Below are positions 20,385 to 30,423 of a DNA stretch of 64,000 nucleotides, piece by piece (positions within the stretch are counted from its first letter, which is position 1; every line of letters begins with the position of its first letter). The notes beneath the pieces are model-generated. The model was not told the origin of the DNA. It worked only from the letters and a program-made list of their open reading frames with translations, and searched no databases. The stretch covers positions 1,178,001-1,242,000 of the forward strand of contig JADJDQ010000021.1 of NCBI GenBank assembly GCA_016702605.1, written 5' to 3'. This DNA is from Candidatus Intricatilinea gracilis (GTDB lineage: Bacteria > Pseudomonadota > Gammaproteobacteria > Burkholderiales > Burkholderiaceae_C). The position numbers were made by a program, and so were the translations under genes.

Positions 20385-20686
20385 CCGCCGCGTCGGTTCA
20401 CGCCGGTCGCCCGGCGATCCTGGGCCCTCCTGGCCCTTGACCGGCCAGCGTGAAGGAGCCGCCGTGAGCGGCAGTCTTCAACGTGCAGGTCGGCCCCCTC
20501 GACCAGCCAACCGGCAATGGCTTGGCGTGCGCCCCCAGCGACGGATTCAGCCAGATTGCACGGTTTCCCGTCGACCCGTTGCTGCCGTCAGCTCCGCGCC
20601 GCCTGTGACAGCGGCGCAGCGGTTGCCGCCACTGATGCTGCCCCCGTGAGGTCATCGGGGGGGCTCACAGCGGTCATCCTTGCGGC
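20385..20686. other. Intergenic region, no recognised gene
   Basis: Between convergent GFA and GreA/B-like genes. A 61-codon open frame starting GTG at 20464 is preceded by AAGGAG, but its translation is Pro/Arg/Ala-rich and unlike any protein I know, as expected of chance frames in GC-rich DNA. No clear terminator hairpin with a T run is seen. Confidence 0.3.
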
Positions 20687-21172
20687 TCAACGAACGCGCA
20701 GCACCTCGAACTGCTGGCGGTTGGGAGCGACCTCTATCGACACCTCGTCACCCTCACATTTGCCCAGCATGGCCCTGCCCAACGGGGCCTCGCCGCTGAT
20801 GACCTGAACGAGCTGAGCGCCGCTGACCAATTGCATGCTGCCCCCCTTTGGGCCGAGAAAGAGCTGCTTGTGCTTGCCGTCGGCATCGACCAGGCAGACC
20901 AGCGCGCCGATCTGGATACCTTTGCTGGCGTCGTAAGGGCTCGGGCGGAACTGGCGCCAATGGGCCATCGTCTGGCGGATGGCATCGGCGCGACGTGCCT
21001 GGCCGGTGGCCAGGTAGGCGGCTTCGAGCCCCAAGGTGTCGTACTTGTTTTCGGCGATGTTTTCTTCGTGAGTCGCCGTTTCATGGGCCGTCCGCGCTGC
21101 CTGTTCGGCTTGCTGCAGGTCTTCGGCGAGCCGTTCCAGCACCTGCTGCTGCAGCAAGGATTTATCCATCAT
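20687..21172 (-). CDS. GreA/GreB family transcription elongation factor
   Basis: A 161-residue protein with the GreA/B plan. The N-terminal half is a charged coiled coil rich in Glu, Gln and Ala; the C-terminal half is the FKBP-like domain with the family segment APLGRAMLGKCEGDEV. Gre factors insert the coiled coil into the RNA polymerase channel to trigger transcript cleavage in stalled complexes. The N-terminal coil is less canonical than in GreA, so it may be a divergent paralogue. The start is one of two adjacent ATGs at 21172 and 21169. Confidence 0.8.
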   Translation of the reverse strand: MMDKSLLQQQVLERLAEDLQQAEQAARTAHETATHEENIAENKYDTLGLEAAYLATGQARRADAIRQTMAHWRQFRPSPYDASKGIQIGALVCLVDADGKHKQLFLGPKGGSMQLVSGAQLVQVISGEAPLGRAMLGKCEGDEVSIEVAPNRQQFEVLRVR

Positions 21173-21378
21173 GAAACGTAGGCATCTCGAGCAAGCGGGG
21201 ATCAGGTTTTGATTATGAAGGGCTCCACCAGCCTTCGGGGCTTCTGCCGGCCGCAGCGCAACTTCAGCCATGGCCAGCGAAAGGCGCAGCCGGTCAGCTG
21301 ACGGCCGCACCCTGACCGCGCCCCGCAGCGCGTTGCGTGCCGGCGGCACCAACGGGGTGCGGATGGCGAAAGCGGCTT

Positions 21379-23253
21379 CTAACCTGCGTCAGCAACTTCA
21401 ACGTTGACCTCGAAGAGGTAGGGCGAGAGTGCCTCCGTGACCTTGACGCATGCGCCGGCTGCTGACGCGGGTAGGGTCACCGTGATCGTCATTCCGCGCT
21501 TGCCGCCTTCCATGGCGGTGACGACCGCACCTGGCACGTCGAGCGGGTCGACCAGCATCTGCTCGACGGTGCGGCGGGCGGCGTCGCAGCGCAGCGTGGG
21601 CTTGTAGATCTTGCCGACCGCCGTCATCGGGATGGCATCGAGGATGTGGATGCGGCGCGGCCAGGCGGGGCGCTCGGCAATGCTGGCGCGCGCGTGCTCC
21701 TGCAGATCGGCTTCGGTCGCATTGGCACCCGGGCGCAGCGAGACATAACAGACCGGCAGCTCACCGGCGTAACTGTCGGGCATGCCGACGGCGGCGGCGA
21801 CCGCAACGGCAGGATGTTCGGTCATCACGTTCTCGATCATCTGCGGGTCGATGTTGTGGCCGCTGCGAATGATGAGGTCCTTGCTGCGCCCGGCCAGATG
21901 CAGGCGACCGGTGTCGTCGAAGTAGCCCAAGTCGCCGCTGACGAGCCAACCGCCATCGACGAATATGCCCACGCTGTGCGCCGCGTCGCGGTAGCCCGAT
22001 GAGATGTGGGGTCCGCGCACCATGACGACCCCGACTTGCCCTTGCGCGCAGCGTTCGCCGCCAGGATGGCGAATCTCGATCTCGGTATACGGCAGCGGAA
22101 AACCGACCGAACCAGCAACGCCAGTGCCGCCGATCGGATCGATGGCCACGAGCCCGGACGCTTCGGTCATGCCGTAGATCTCGTAGAAGTTGCGACCCGT
22201 CACCTGCTTGAAGCGTTCGACGACGGCGAGTGGTGCAGAAGCGGCACCGCTGTAGCCGCAGCGGATGGACGAGATGTCGGCGTCGCCGACGGGCACGTCG
22301 AGAAAGGCGGCGACGGCGGTCGGCACGCCGCCGGCAGCGCCCAGCCGATACCGCTCAACCAGGCGCCAGATGTTCTGGACCATGGCGGGGTTGCGGAATC
22401 CCGATGGCGAAAGTATTACGAGGTCGCAACCGACCATGAAGGGGCTGAGTGCACAGGCAATGGTGCCGCCGACGTGGAACAGCGGCAGTGATGCGCTGAA
22501 GTGGTCGGTCGGCCGGATGTCCATCAATACGGCGCCGCCCAGGGCTGCTGCAAGTTGGCCCGCGTGGGTATGTGCCACGAGCTTGGGTGTGCCGGTGGTG
22601 CCGCCGGTGTGGAAGTAGGCGGCGACATCGTCACCGCCGCGGGGCTTGCCGAAGGTCAGCCGGTCACCCGGATGCGCGGCGAACGCTGCGCCGAGGTCGG
22701 TGACGCCGGGTTCGAGCGGCACGTTGCCACCGCCCACGCGGATGAGTTGCAGGTCGGGCAACTGCTCGCGCAAGGCCAATGCCTTCTGCCAGATGTCGAG
22801 CGCCGGATGCGGGCCGAGCGCGACGAGCAGCTTGGCGTCCGAAGCGCGCAGCAAAGCAGCGATGGCCTCGGTCTGGAGCAGAAAGTTGATCGGCACCGCG
22901 TAGCCGGCGGTCTCGGCGCCCCACAGCACCGCATGTGTCTCGGGCAGGCTGGGCAGCATGTAGGCCACGCCGGCACCGCGCCCAGCCATCGAGGCGAACA
23001 GGTTGGCGGCCTTGCGGATCATCGCCAGCAGCGTGCCGTAATTGACCTGGCGTGGCTGCTCGTCGGGCGCAGCGGTCATCACCATGGTGATGGCGTTGCG
23101 GCTGGGATCTCGTTTCGCGGAGGCCTCGAACACGTCGTAGACGCTGCGGCCGGGCAGCCGGTCGGCCAGGGGCGCCTGGGCGACGTAGGCGTCGATGTCA
23201 GCCTGGTTGCGCATTGGGCTGATGGGCATGAGCGCTGCTGTATTCATGGTCAT
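21379..23253 (-). CDS. Acyl-CoA synthetase (AMP-dependent ligase)
   Basis: A 624-residue ANL-superfamily ligase that activates a carboxylic acid with ATP and joins it to CoA. The motifs are intact: P-loop HTGGTTGTPKLVAHTH, YGMTEASG, the SGDLGYFDDTGRLHLAGRSKDLI hinge region, and the C-terminal catalytic lysine in VGKIYKPTLR. Start at MTMNTAALMP; CGGAAG lies upstream. An additional C-terminal stretch of about 70 residues follows the usual end. It is divergent from a wHTH-TPR regulator, which may control it. The substrate is unknown. Confidence 0.87.
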   Translation of the reverse strand: MTMNTAALMPISPMRNQADIDAYVAQAPLADRLPGRSVYDVFEASAKRDPSRNAITMVMTAAPDEQPRQVNYGTLLAMIRKAANLFASMAGRGAGVAYMLPSLPETHAVLWGAETAGYAVPINFLLQTEAIAALLRASDAKLLVALGPHPALDIWQKALALREQLPDLQLIRVGGGNVPLEPGVTDLGAAFAAHPGDRLTFGKPRGGDDVAAYFHTGGTTGTPKLVAHTHAGQLAAALGGAVLMDIRPTDHFSASLPLFHVGGTIACALSPFMVGCDLVILSPSGFRNPAMVQNIWRLVERYRLGAAGGVPTAVAAFLDVPVGDADISSIRCGYSGAASAPLAVVERFKQVTGRNFYEIYGMTEASGLVAIDPIGGTGVAGSVGFPLPYTEIEIRHPGGERCAQGQVGVVMVRGPHISSGYRDAAHSVGIFVDGGWLVSGDLGYFDDTGRLHLAGRSKDLIIRSGHNIDPQMIENVMTEHPAVAVAAAVGMPDSYAGELPVCYVSLRPGANATEADLQEHARASIAERPAWPRRIHILDAIPMTAVGKIYKPTLRCDAARRTVEQMLVDPLDVPGAVVTAMEGGKRGMTITVTLPASAAGACVKVTEALSPYLFEVNVEVADAG

Positions 23254-23471
23254 CTTCCGATCGTTGGCGCCGCAACGATACGGCGACACCATGGTTGCAG
23301 ACCCCGAGAGGCGACGCCAGCAATGCACCCTAAACTTTGCCAACGCGCGCTGCGCTTTGCTAAACGCCCGGTGTGATAGCAAGCGCTTTTCGCATCGCGT
23401 GGCATGAACACCGTCCGGCCAGGTGGATCGTCGATCGAAGCACAACCGCCGCCATTGCCCAGGGAGTTGCC

Positions 23472-25118
23472 ATGTTGCCCCAGCGCTGGTCCTGCGCCAG
23501 GTTCGAAATCCGCGCCGACGAGCGCTTGCTGCTTGTGGCTGGCGAGAGCGTGTCCATCGGGTCTCGCGCCTTCGATGTCCTGGTCTGTCTGGCACGCGAC
23601 CGCGACCACGTCGTGAGCAAGGATGAACTGCTGGCAGCGGCGTGGCCGGGCATGGTCGTCGAGGACAACAACCTCTCGGTGCAGATTGCTGCGCTGCGCA
23701 AGCTGCTGGGTGCTGCGGCGATCTCGACGGTGACGGGTGTTGGTTATCGTTTCACGGCCCCTGTCGACGAAGTGCTGCGGCCGCCGGCCGGCAGCAATGC
23801 GGGCGGGTCAGGCGCATCGAAGCGGGCCGACGATGCAGCACCGGGTGCCGCGCTGGACGCTGCGCCACGACAGGCCGCGGGGCCTCCACCGGGTGCTGCC
23901 CGGCCAGACCCGCACGCCCCGGCGGGTGCTGTGCCGTCGCTGGCCGTCATGCCTTTTGCCAATCTGAGCGGCGACCCGGGGCAGGACTATTTCGTCGCAG
24001 GTGTGGTCGACGACATCACGCGTGCGCTCGCGCGGGTGCGGCGCTTCTCGGTGATCGCCCGCCGCTCGAGCGACACCTACAAGGGCCGCAGCGTCGACGC
24101 CGCGACGGTCGGGCGCGAACTGGGCGTGCGCTACCTCGTCGAAGGCAGCTTCCGGCAGGCGGGCGACCGCCTGCGCATCGGCGTCCAGCTGGTCGAGACG
24201 GTGAATGGACATCAGGTGTGGAGCGAGCATTACGACGGCATCCGGGAAGACGTCTTCGAGTTGCAGGACCAGATCACCGCGCATGTGGTCGCCGCTATCG
24301 AACCCAACCTGTTCAATGCCGAACTGGCTCGCGTGCGCCAGCGCCCGACCGAAAGCCTCGCCGCCTACGAGCTCTGCCTGCGTGCGCTGGCAGCAGCGAC
24401 GCGCAGCGCGTCGCACGACGAAGTGATGCGCACCATCGAGCTGCTGCGCCGCGCGCTTGAAATCGATGTCGGCTACCCGCTTGCCAAGGCGCTGATGGCT
24501 TGGGCCTGGGCGATGGCCTGGGCCAACCGCTGGGTGGATCACAAGCGCGCGAGCGCCTGTCTGCCGCTCGCGCTCGATGCGGTGGCCGACCATCGCGAGG
24601 ATCCTTACACGCTCGCCTTTGCCGGGCATGCCATCGCCGTCCTCGGGCGCGACCACGAGCAGGCCCGGCGCGCCTTGTCGATGTCGTTGGCGCTCAATCC
24701 GAATTCGATCTACACGCTCTCGCTGGCCGGCTGGGTGTCGGCCTACGCAGGCGACGGCGAAGCCGCCCTGAGGCATTTCGAACGTGCCATCGATCTCGAT
24801 CCGCTGGTGGCCGGGGTGGGCCACGCGCACTGCGGCATTGCCTACGCCCACCTCATCGCCGACCACCCGGCGCAGGCCCTGGTCGCGGCTCGCCAGGGCG
24901 CACTCGCCATCCCGGAATTCGTACCGGGCCGGCTTGCGTTGCTGCACGCGCTCGTTCGGACCAACCACATGGAGGAGGCGAAAACGATTTCCGCCGACGT
25001 GTTGGCGCTGATGCCGCGCCTGACGATCTCGCGCTACGCCTCGACCCAGCTCTTCATCAACCCGGGCTTCAGGCAGCGGTGCAGCGAAGACCTGCGCGCA
25101 CTTGGGGTGCCCGAATGA
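23472..25118 (+). CDS. CadC/ToxR-type winged-helix regulator with TolB-like and TPR domains
   Basis: A 548-residue regulator. Residues about 8-95 form an OmpR/CadC-type winged helix (SRAFDVLVCLARDRDHVVSKDELLAAAWPG, closing with VTGVGYRF, both seen here). Then comes a TolB-like adenylate-cyclase-associated segment (SLAVMPFANLSGDPGQDYF to SEHYDGIREDVFELQD), then about 250 residues of TPR-like helices. No membrane segment is seen, so it is probably soluble. ATG 23472 follows AGGGAG. Divergent from the acyl-CoA synthetase gene across 218 bases, suggesting it regulates that gene. Confidence 0.8.
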   Translation: MLPQRWSCARFEIRADERLLLVAGESVSIGSRAFDVLVCLARDRDHVVSKDELLAAAWPGMVVEDNNLSVQIAALRKLLGAAAISTVTGVGYRFTAPVDEVLRPPAGSNAGGSGASKRADDAAPGAALDAAPRQAAGPPPGAARPDPHAPAGAVPSLAVMPFANLSGDPGQDYFVAGVVDDITRALARVRRFSVIARRSSDTYKGRSVDAATVGRELGVRYLVEGSFRQAGDRLRIGVQLVETVNGHQVWSEHYDGIREDVFELQDQITAHVVAAIEPNLFNAELARVRQRPTESLAAYELCLRALAAATRSASHDEVMRTIELLRRALEIDVGYPLAKALMAWAWAMAWANRWVDHKRASACLPLALDAVADHREDPYTLAFAGHAIAVLGRDHEQARRALSMSLALNPNSIYTLSLAGWVSAYAGDGEAALRHFERAIDLDPLVAGVGHAHCGIAYAHLIADHPAQALVAARQGALAIPEFVPGRLALLHALVRTNHMEEAKTISADVLALMPRLTISRYASTQLFINPGFRQRCSEDLRALGVPE

Positions 25119-25277
25119 CTGCGTGAAAGCGGCGCCAGCAGGTCGTTGAACTGATGCTTGTAAGCGGGTAACTAGGCACGATGGACACTTGTCCGGACGC
25201 ACGCCGGACCGGACCGGACCGGCCGGCCCCTTAAGGGCACAAAGCGGCGGCTCGCGGCTGCGACTGCTACGCCCGCG

Positions 25278-26275
25278 GTGGGTCGAGTGCCGTCGTGGCC
25301 CCCTGCGTATCCGATCAGCGGCGCCAGCGCCACCCTGAAACTCCTCAACGAGGATTTCATCGTGACCGAACTGCCGCTGCAGCTACCTTCCGGTGAGGGC
25401 GGACACATCTGGCTGGACGTCGAGAAGAACGGTGCCAATACCGCCCTTGTCGCCCAGCAGCTGGCCGACGCTGCCGGCGTGCAGGTGCGGGACGTGGGTT
25501 ATGCCGGCCTGAAGGACCGCCACGCCATCACCCGTCAGTGGTTCAGCATCTACCTGCCCAAGGGTGAGACGCCCGACCTGATCCGGCTGGCCCACCCGGA
25601 GTTCAAGGTGTTGAGCCAGAGCCGGCATGTGAAGAAGCTGCGCCCTGGCGATCTGCGGGGCAACCGGTTCCGCATCGTGCTGCGCGACGTGGTCGGCGAG
25701 CGCGCCACGATCGAGGCCCATCTCGCGGCCGTGGCGTCGCAGGGCGTGCCCAACTACTTCGGCGCCCAGCGATTCGGTTTCGAGGGCGGCAATGTCGAGC
25801 AGGGTCGGGCGATGCTGGCGCGCAAGATCCGCGTGCGCAACCCGAAGAAGAAGGGCATCTACCTGTCGGCGGTGCGCTCCTTCGTCTTCAACGAAGTGCT
25901 GGCACTGCGTATCCAGCGGGGGCTCTGGGTCAGACCCTGCCCGGTGACGTGATGGACGAGGCGGGCCGGCCCACCGGGCCGCTCTGGGGACGGGGCCGCC
26001 TGAGCACCACGGATGAGGCGCTGGCGCTGGAAATGGGCGTGGCTGAACGTCACGCCATCCTGTGCGGCGGCATGGAACACGCCGGCCTGGATCAGGAGCG
26101 CCGCGCCTTGGTGGCGAGCCCCGTGGACATGTCATGGCAATGGCCGCAAGCCCATCCACTGGTGATCACGTTCTCGTTGCCGGCCGGGAACTACGCCACG
26201 TCCGTCCTGAACGAGATCCTGCGCACCACGGGGCCCGACCGGCACACGGAGAACGAGCCTGCGGCGGTCGAGTGA
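25278..26275 (+). pseudogene. truD: tRNA pseudouridine synthase D, frameshifted
   Basis: TruD makes pseudouridine 13 in some tRNAs. The first part (25278-25952) shows the TruD N-terminus LNEDFIVTE and the catalytic segment GYAGLKDRHAITRQW with its aspartate. At 25927-25930 the frame breaks: one added G in the GGG run would restore GLWGQTLPGDVMDEAG and join the second part (25949-26275), which has PTGPLWGRG and the family C-terminus. The joined length is about normal. The start is GTG (25278 or 25287). Either a real null mutation or a sequencing error in a G run. Confidence 0.85.
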
Positions 26276-26284
26276 CCGCCTGAG

Positions 26285-26911
26285 CTAGTCGATCAACCCG
26301 TGCCGCAGCGCGTACTGCACCAGCTCTGCATTGCTCTGCGCGCCGAGCTTCTCGAGGATGCGCTGGCGGTGCGTGCCGATGGTCTTGACGCTCACGCACA
26401 GCTGCACGCCGATCTCGGTGAGCGGCACACCGGCGGCGATCTTGGTCAGCACCTGCATCTCGCGCGGTGACAGGGCCTCGTGCGGTGGCGCGTCGCCGGC
26501 CGGCCCGGGACGGCTGCTGCCGGGGTAGCCGGGCGTGACGTACAGGCCGCCAGCAGCCACGTGGCGGATGGCGCGCAGCAGTTCCTCGTGGCTCACGTCC
26601 TTCGAGAGGTACGCGTTGGCGCCGGCCTGCACCGCGCGGCGGGCGTATTGCGCCTCGGCGTACATCGACAGCACGATCACCGGCAGGCGTGGTTGTTCGG
26701 CGCGCAGACTGGCCAGCACCTCCAGGCCGTTGCGGGCGCCGAGGTGGATGTCCATCAGCACCACGTCGAAACGCTGCGTGCGCACGGCGGCCAGGGCCTC
26801 GGCGCTGTCGGCCGCCTCGCCGGTGACCCGCAGGTCGGGCTCGTCGGACATCAGTCGGCGCATGCCCGCGCGAAAGATCGTGTGGTCGTCGACGACGAGG
26901 ATGTCGATCAT
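26285..26911 (-). CDS. NarL/FixJ-type response regulator
   Basis: A 208-residue two-domain regulator. The receiver domain has VVDDHTIFRAG, the phospho-acceptor Asp in VVLMDIHLG and the conserved lysine in YLSKDVS. The LuxR-type helix-turn-helix at the C-terminus reads LSPREMQVLTKIAAGV...VKTIGTHR. Its start overlaps the end of the sensor kinase gene in ATGA, so the two are translated together. It is divergent, with its kinase, from the diiron oxygenase genes. Confidence 0.92.
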   Translation of the reverse strand: MIDILVVDDHTIFRAGMRRLMSDEPDLRVTGEAADSAEALAAVRTQRFDVVLMDIHLGARNGLEVLASLRAEQPRLPVIVLSMYAEAQYARRAVQAGANAYLSKDVSHEELLRAIRHVAAGGLYVTPGYPGSSRPGPAGDAPPHEALSPREMQVLTKIAAGVPLTEIGVQLCVSVKTIGTHRQRILEKLGAQSNAELVQYALRHGLID

Positions 26912-28029
26912 CCTGGGCCTCCGGATGCGCTGTGCGACTGCCCGCCGGCCGCGACAGGCGTCGGCAGCGGCAGCGGCAGACTCAGCGTCAGCTCGGTGCC
27001 ACCGCCCGGCGCCTGCCCGAGCTGCAGCGTGGCACCGATCTCTCGCGCCCGTTCACTCATGCTGAACAGGCCGATCGATCCCTCGCGGCAAGGGTTGCTG
27101 CCGATGCCGCAGCCGTCGTCGAGCAGGCGCAGCTCGAAGCTGGTGTCGGTCTCGGTCAACACCAGCGTCACGCGGCTGGCCTGGGCATGGCGGGCGATGT
27201 TGGTCAGTGCCTCCTGCACGATGCGGTAGATCTGCAGCGCCGCCGCACCCGGCACGCGCCGAGCCTCACCCTGGCTCGACACCAGGGCCTCGAGTCGATG
27301 CCGTGCCGCGAAGCGCTCCACCGCCTGGCGCAGCGAGGTGTGCAGGCCCAGCAGGTCCAGGCTGGTGGGGCGCATCTCGTTGGAGATGACACGCGCCGTG
27401 TCGATGGTGTCCTGCATCAGGGTGAGCAGGTCGGTGGCGATCTGGTGGATCTCGGCCAGCGGCTCGCTCTGGGTGCGCCGCACGATGCGCGCAATGTCGA
27501 ACTTGGCCGAGGTCAGCATGCCGCCCAGCACGTCGTGCACCTCGCGCGCCAGGCGGGCGCGTTCACTCTCGCGAGTAGTGTCGATGCGGCGCATCAGGCT
27601 GCGCAACTGGGCTTCGGAGCGGCGCAGTTCCTCCTGGCGCAGCACCGTGTCGGTGATGTCCAGCGCCACGCCGGCCAGCGCCGGGCGACCGCGGCAGTCG
27701 ACACGCGAGGCATGCAGGTCGAGCACGACGATCTGCCCGTCCTTGCGCAGCCCGCGCGTGGTGTAACGAATCGAGTCGACCTCGCCGGCCATGCGCCGCT
27801 GGTAGTTGGCCTGCACCTCGGCCACCGAATCGGGCGTGACACAGTCGACCATGCGCCGGCCGATGAACTCGCCTGGGCTGTAGCCGAACATGGCCGCGAA
27901 GGTGTCGTTGGCGTAGACGAAACGTTCGTCGATCACCACGTACACACCGGCCAGGCTTTGCTCGACGATGCCGCGAAACGGCACGTCGTCGATGACGAGG
28001 GCAGGGGGCTCCGTGGTGGACGAGGTCAT
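26908..28029 (-). CDS. PAS-domain sensor histidine kinase, NarX/HisKA_3 type
   Basis: A 373-residue soluble kinase. A PAS domain (about residues 15-135, GVYVVIDERFVYANDTFAAMFGY to ALDITDTV) is followed by a HisKA_3 helix with the phospho-acceptor His in ARLAREVHDVLGGML, then an HATPase with LTNIARHAQAS and DDGCGIG. There is no transmembrane segment, so the PAS domain senses a cytoplasmic signal. Start at MTSSTTEPP, 78 bases inside a longer frame. It pairs with the NarL-type regulator. The 180-base divergent gap to the oxygenase is the likely target promoter. Confidence 0.9.
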   Translation of the reverse strand: MTSSTTEPPALVIDDVPFRGIVEQSLAGVYVVIDERFVYANDTFAAMFGYSPGEFIGRRMVDCVTPDSVAEVQANYQRRMAGEVDSIRYTTRGLRKDGQIVVLDLHASRVDCRGRPALAGVALDITDTVLRQEELRRSEAQLRSLMRRIDTTRESERARLAREVHDVLGGMLTSAKFDIARIVRRTQSEPLAEIHQIATDLLTLMQDTIDTARVISNEMRPTSLDLLGLHTSLRQAVERFAARHRLEALVSSQGEARRVPGAAALQIYRIVQEALTNIARHAQASRVTLVLTETDTSFELRLLDDGCGIGSNPCREGSIGLFSMSERAREIGATLQLGQAPGGGTELTLSLPLPLPTPVAAGGQSHSASGGPG

Positions 28030-28209
28030 TGCGCGCAATGGTACGCATCGGGCCGGCCGGGCCGGGTCAGAAAACCGGAAGTGCGGCTGCGGGCAAGCCC
28101 TGATCACTTGTCAGAACCCCGCACCTTTTCAGCGCGGCGGCAGCTTTGCAGAATCCTGCTTGCCCCACAGATGAACAGGACCCGACCGGGTCCCACAGGA
28201 GATGTCCCC

Positions 28210-29235
28210 ATGGCCAGACACGAGAAACTCGCCCGCACCATGGCGCTGCCGCCGCTCACGCCGCAGCCCAATGTCTACCCCCTGAGCTGGCAGTCGCACA
28301 CCGCCAAGCTCGAGGAGATCTGGGACGCCTCGCAGCGCGAGGTGTGGGACCCGAAGAAGCTCAGCTGGGACACCTTCGACCCCAGCAAGTACAGCTGGGA
28401 AGAACGCGAGGCCATCGCCTACTGGTGGACCATCCTGTCGGTGTTCGACGCCTCGGCGCCGCCGGTGTTTGCCGCCGCCTTCATCAAGACCTACGAGGCG
28501 CATGAAGAAGACCCGGTGCGCCGCTGCTTCTTCAGCGTGACGCGCGACGAGCAGAACCACGAGCAGGTCTGCGGCCTGGCCATCACCAAGCTGCTCGAGC
28601 ATCCGGACCCGCTGACCTATGTGCCCAAGACCGACGTCGGCCGCAAGGCGCAGCGTAATGCGCACTGGCTGTACTACAACGGCGGGCGCTACTGGAACGG
28701 CTACAAGACCGCCGTGCCCAAGTACAGCCTGGCGGTTCTGTTCAGCTCCTTCTTGATGGGCGAGATAGCCGCGGCAACCATCTTCCACCAGATGGCGGCC
28801 AAGTGCACCGAGCCGGTGTTCAAGGAGGCCTTCCGCAACATCGGCCGCGATGAGGGCCGTCACATGGCCATCTGCCTGTCGCTGATGGAGCGCGACTACC
28901 CGAAGATGGACCTGTCGGACAAGCAGCTCATCACCAAGCAGGTCCGTGCGGGTTTCCTGTTCCTGTCGGGTGTGTTGTTCGAGCCGCCGGAAGACTTCTG
29001 GGACATCCCCGCCGACTTCGTCGCCTGGCAACGCGAGATCGAGGGAGTGGCCCGCCAGGCCGGCTTCTTCGTCCCCGAATACGAGGCCAAGCGCGACAAC
29101 TGGAAGTCGGCCATGCTCAACCTCAAGGGTGTGCTCGACAAATACGGCATCCCCTTCCCGGCCATCCCCGAAGTGGGCATCACCGGCGAAGAGGTGACAG
29201 ACGCCGACATGGTCGACATCATCCCGGTGTTCTGA
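28210..29235 (+). CDS. Ferritin-like (R2-type) diiron oxygenase
   Basis: A 341-residue helical protein with two four-residue metal motifs of diiron enzymes: DEQNHE (about residue 117) and DEGRHM (about 216), plus candidate partner glutamates in IKTYEAHEED and MGEIAAATIF. AGGAGAT precedes the ATG. The next gene is a 2Fe-2S/FAD reductase, the usual electron donor to such oxygenases. I cannot name the substrate; AurF-like, hydrocarbon-hydroxylating and fatty-acyl-modifying relatives are all possible. Confidence 0.7.
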   Translation: MARHEKLARTMALPPLTPQPNVYPLSWQSHTAKLEEIWDASQREVWDPKKLSWDTFDPSKYSWEEREAIAYWWTILSVFDASAPPVFAAAFIKTYEAHEEDPVRRCFFSVTRDEQNHEQVCGLAITKLLEHPDPLTYVPKTDVGRKAQRNAHWLYYNGGRYWNGYKTAVPKYSLAVLFSSFLMGEIAAATIFHQMAAKCTEPVFKEAFRNIGRDEGRHMAICLSLMERDYPKMDLSDKQLITKQVRAGFLFLSGVLFEPPEDFWDIPADFVAWQREIEGVARQAGFFVPEYEAKRDNWKSAMLNLKGVLDKYGIPFPAIPEVGITGEEVTDADMVDIIPVF

Positions 29236-29260
29236 CTACCAACCGTCCAGGAGCCCAGTC

Positions 29261-30325
29261 TTGAGCATCGTCCGCCTGCATCCCTCCGGCCGCAGCGTCG
29301 ACTGCGAAAGTGGCCGCACCGTCCTCGAAGCCCTCGAGAAGTCCGGCTACGCGCTGCCCAACAACTGCCGGGCGGGCGCCTGCGGCGAGTGCAAGGTCAA
29401 GGTGCGATCGGGCAGCTTCGACCAGGGCTTCGTCATGGACATGGCGCTGTCGCAGGATGAGCGGCGCCAGGGCTTCGGCCTCATGTGCATGGCCAAGCCC
29501 TTGTCCGAGGAACTGGTCATCGAATGGGGCACGGCCGACGCCAAGCCCAAGCTGTTTCCTCCGCGCGAGAACCAGTGGTACGTCGTCACCGACCGCCAGG
29601 CGCGCACCGCCCGCATCGTCGAACTTCGCATGCGCCCGCTGGGCACCGCCATGCGTTACTGGCCCGGCCAGTACGTGATGCTGGGTGGCGGCGCCACCGG
29701 CGTGCCGGCGCGCAGCTACTCGGTCGCCAACGCGCCGCGCGACGACGGTGAACTGGTGCTGCAGATCACCCGGCAGGACGACGGTGTCACCAGCACCTGG
29801 GCCCACGAAACGCTGCTGCCCGGCACCCAACTCAGCCTGTCGGGCCCCTACGGCACCTTCATCGGTGACCCGGCCGTCGAAACCCCCGTGTTGTGCCTGG
29901 CGGCCGGCTCGGGCCTGGCGCCCATCCTGTCGCTGGCCGAGGCGGCCCTGCGCCGCGGCTACAAGGAGCCGGTCACGCTGATGTTCTCGGGCCGTGAGCC
30001 GGCCGACCTGTACGACTCCGGCCTCATGGCCTGGTGGGCCGCCAAGCACCGCGGCTTTCGTTACCGGCCCACCCTGACGGGCGACAACGTGCCACCCGAC
30101 TGGGCTGGCCTGCGCGGGCGCATCCCGACCCTGCTCCCCACCCTGTTCAAGGACCTTTCGTCCACCAGCATCTTCGCCGCCGGCAGCCCCGCCTTCGTCG
30201 AAGATTGCGTGGCCGCCGCCAAGGCGCAAGGCGCCAACCCGGACCGCATCCACACCGAAGGTTATTTCGCCCAGCAGGCACCGCAAGTGCCCGAGGCCTC
30301 GCAGATGGTCGACGGCGGCAGGTGA
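29261..30325 (+). CDS. 2Fe-2S ferredoxin/FAD/NAD(P)H reductase, electron donor to the diiron oxygenase
   Basis: A 354-residue three-domain flavoprotein. The N-terminal ferredoxin domain has cysteines in NNCRAGACGECKV and a fourth in GLMCMA. The FAD domain shows ARSYSVANAP, and the nucleotide domain shows CLAAGSGLAPILSLAEAAL. Electrons would run from NAD(P)H via FAD and the 2Fe-2S cluster to the diiron protein encoded 25 bases upstream. The TTG start follows CAGGAG, and no ATG fits. The product resembles methane- and toluene-oxygenase reductases. Confidence 0.88.
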   Translation: MSIVRLHPSGRSVDCESGRTVLEALEKSGYALPNNCRAGACGECKVKVRSGSFDQGFVMDMALSQDERRQGFGLMCMAKPLSEELVIEWGTADAKPKLFPPRENQWYVVTDRQARTARIVELRMRPLGTAMRYWPGQYVMLGGGATGVPARSYSVANAPRDDGELVLQITRQDDGVTSTWAHETLLPGTQLSLSGPYGTFIGDPAVETPVLCLAAGSGLAPILSLAEAALRRGYKEPVTLMFSGREPADLYDSGLMAWWAAKHRGFRYRPTLTGDNVPPDWAGLRGRIPTLLPTLFKDLSSTSIFAAGSPAFVEDCVAAAKAQGANPDRIHTEGYFAQQAPQVPEASQMVDGGR

Positions 30326-30423
30326 GGGCAAGGCCACCCACCCGGCTGATTCCGTCATCCGCGCGACACCGGCGCCTGGCACCAGTGCCTAGACTGCGCG
30401 GCTTCACCAACAAGGAGACGACG

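Noticed and set aside
25195..25245. Repeated CCGGA units upstream of truD as a possible regulatory repeat
   Set aside because: Only about four imperfect units and a weak palindrome CCCCTTAAGGGC; no T run and no conserved motif.
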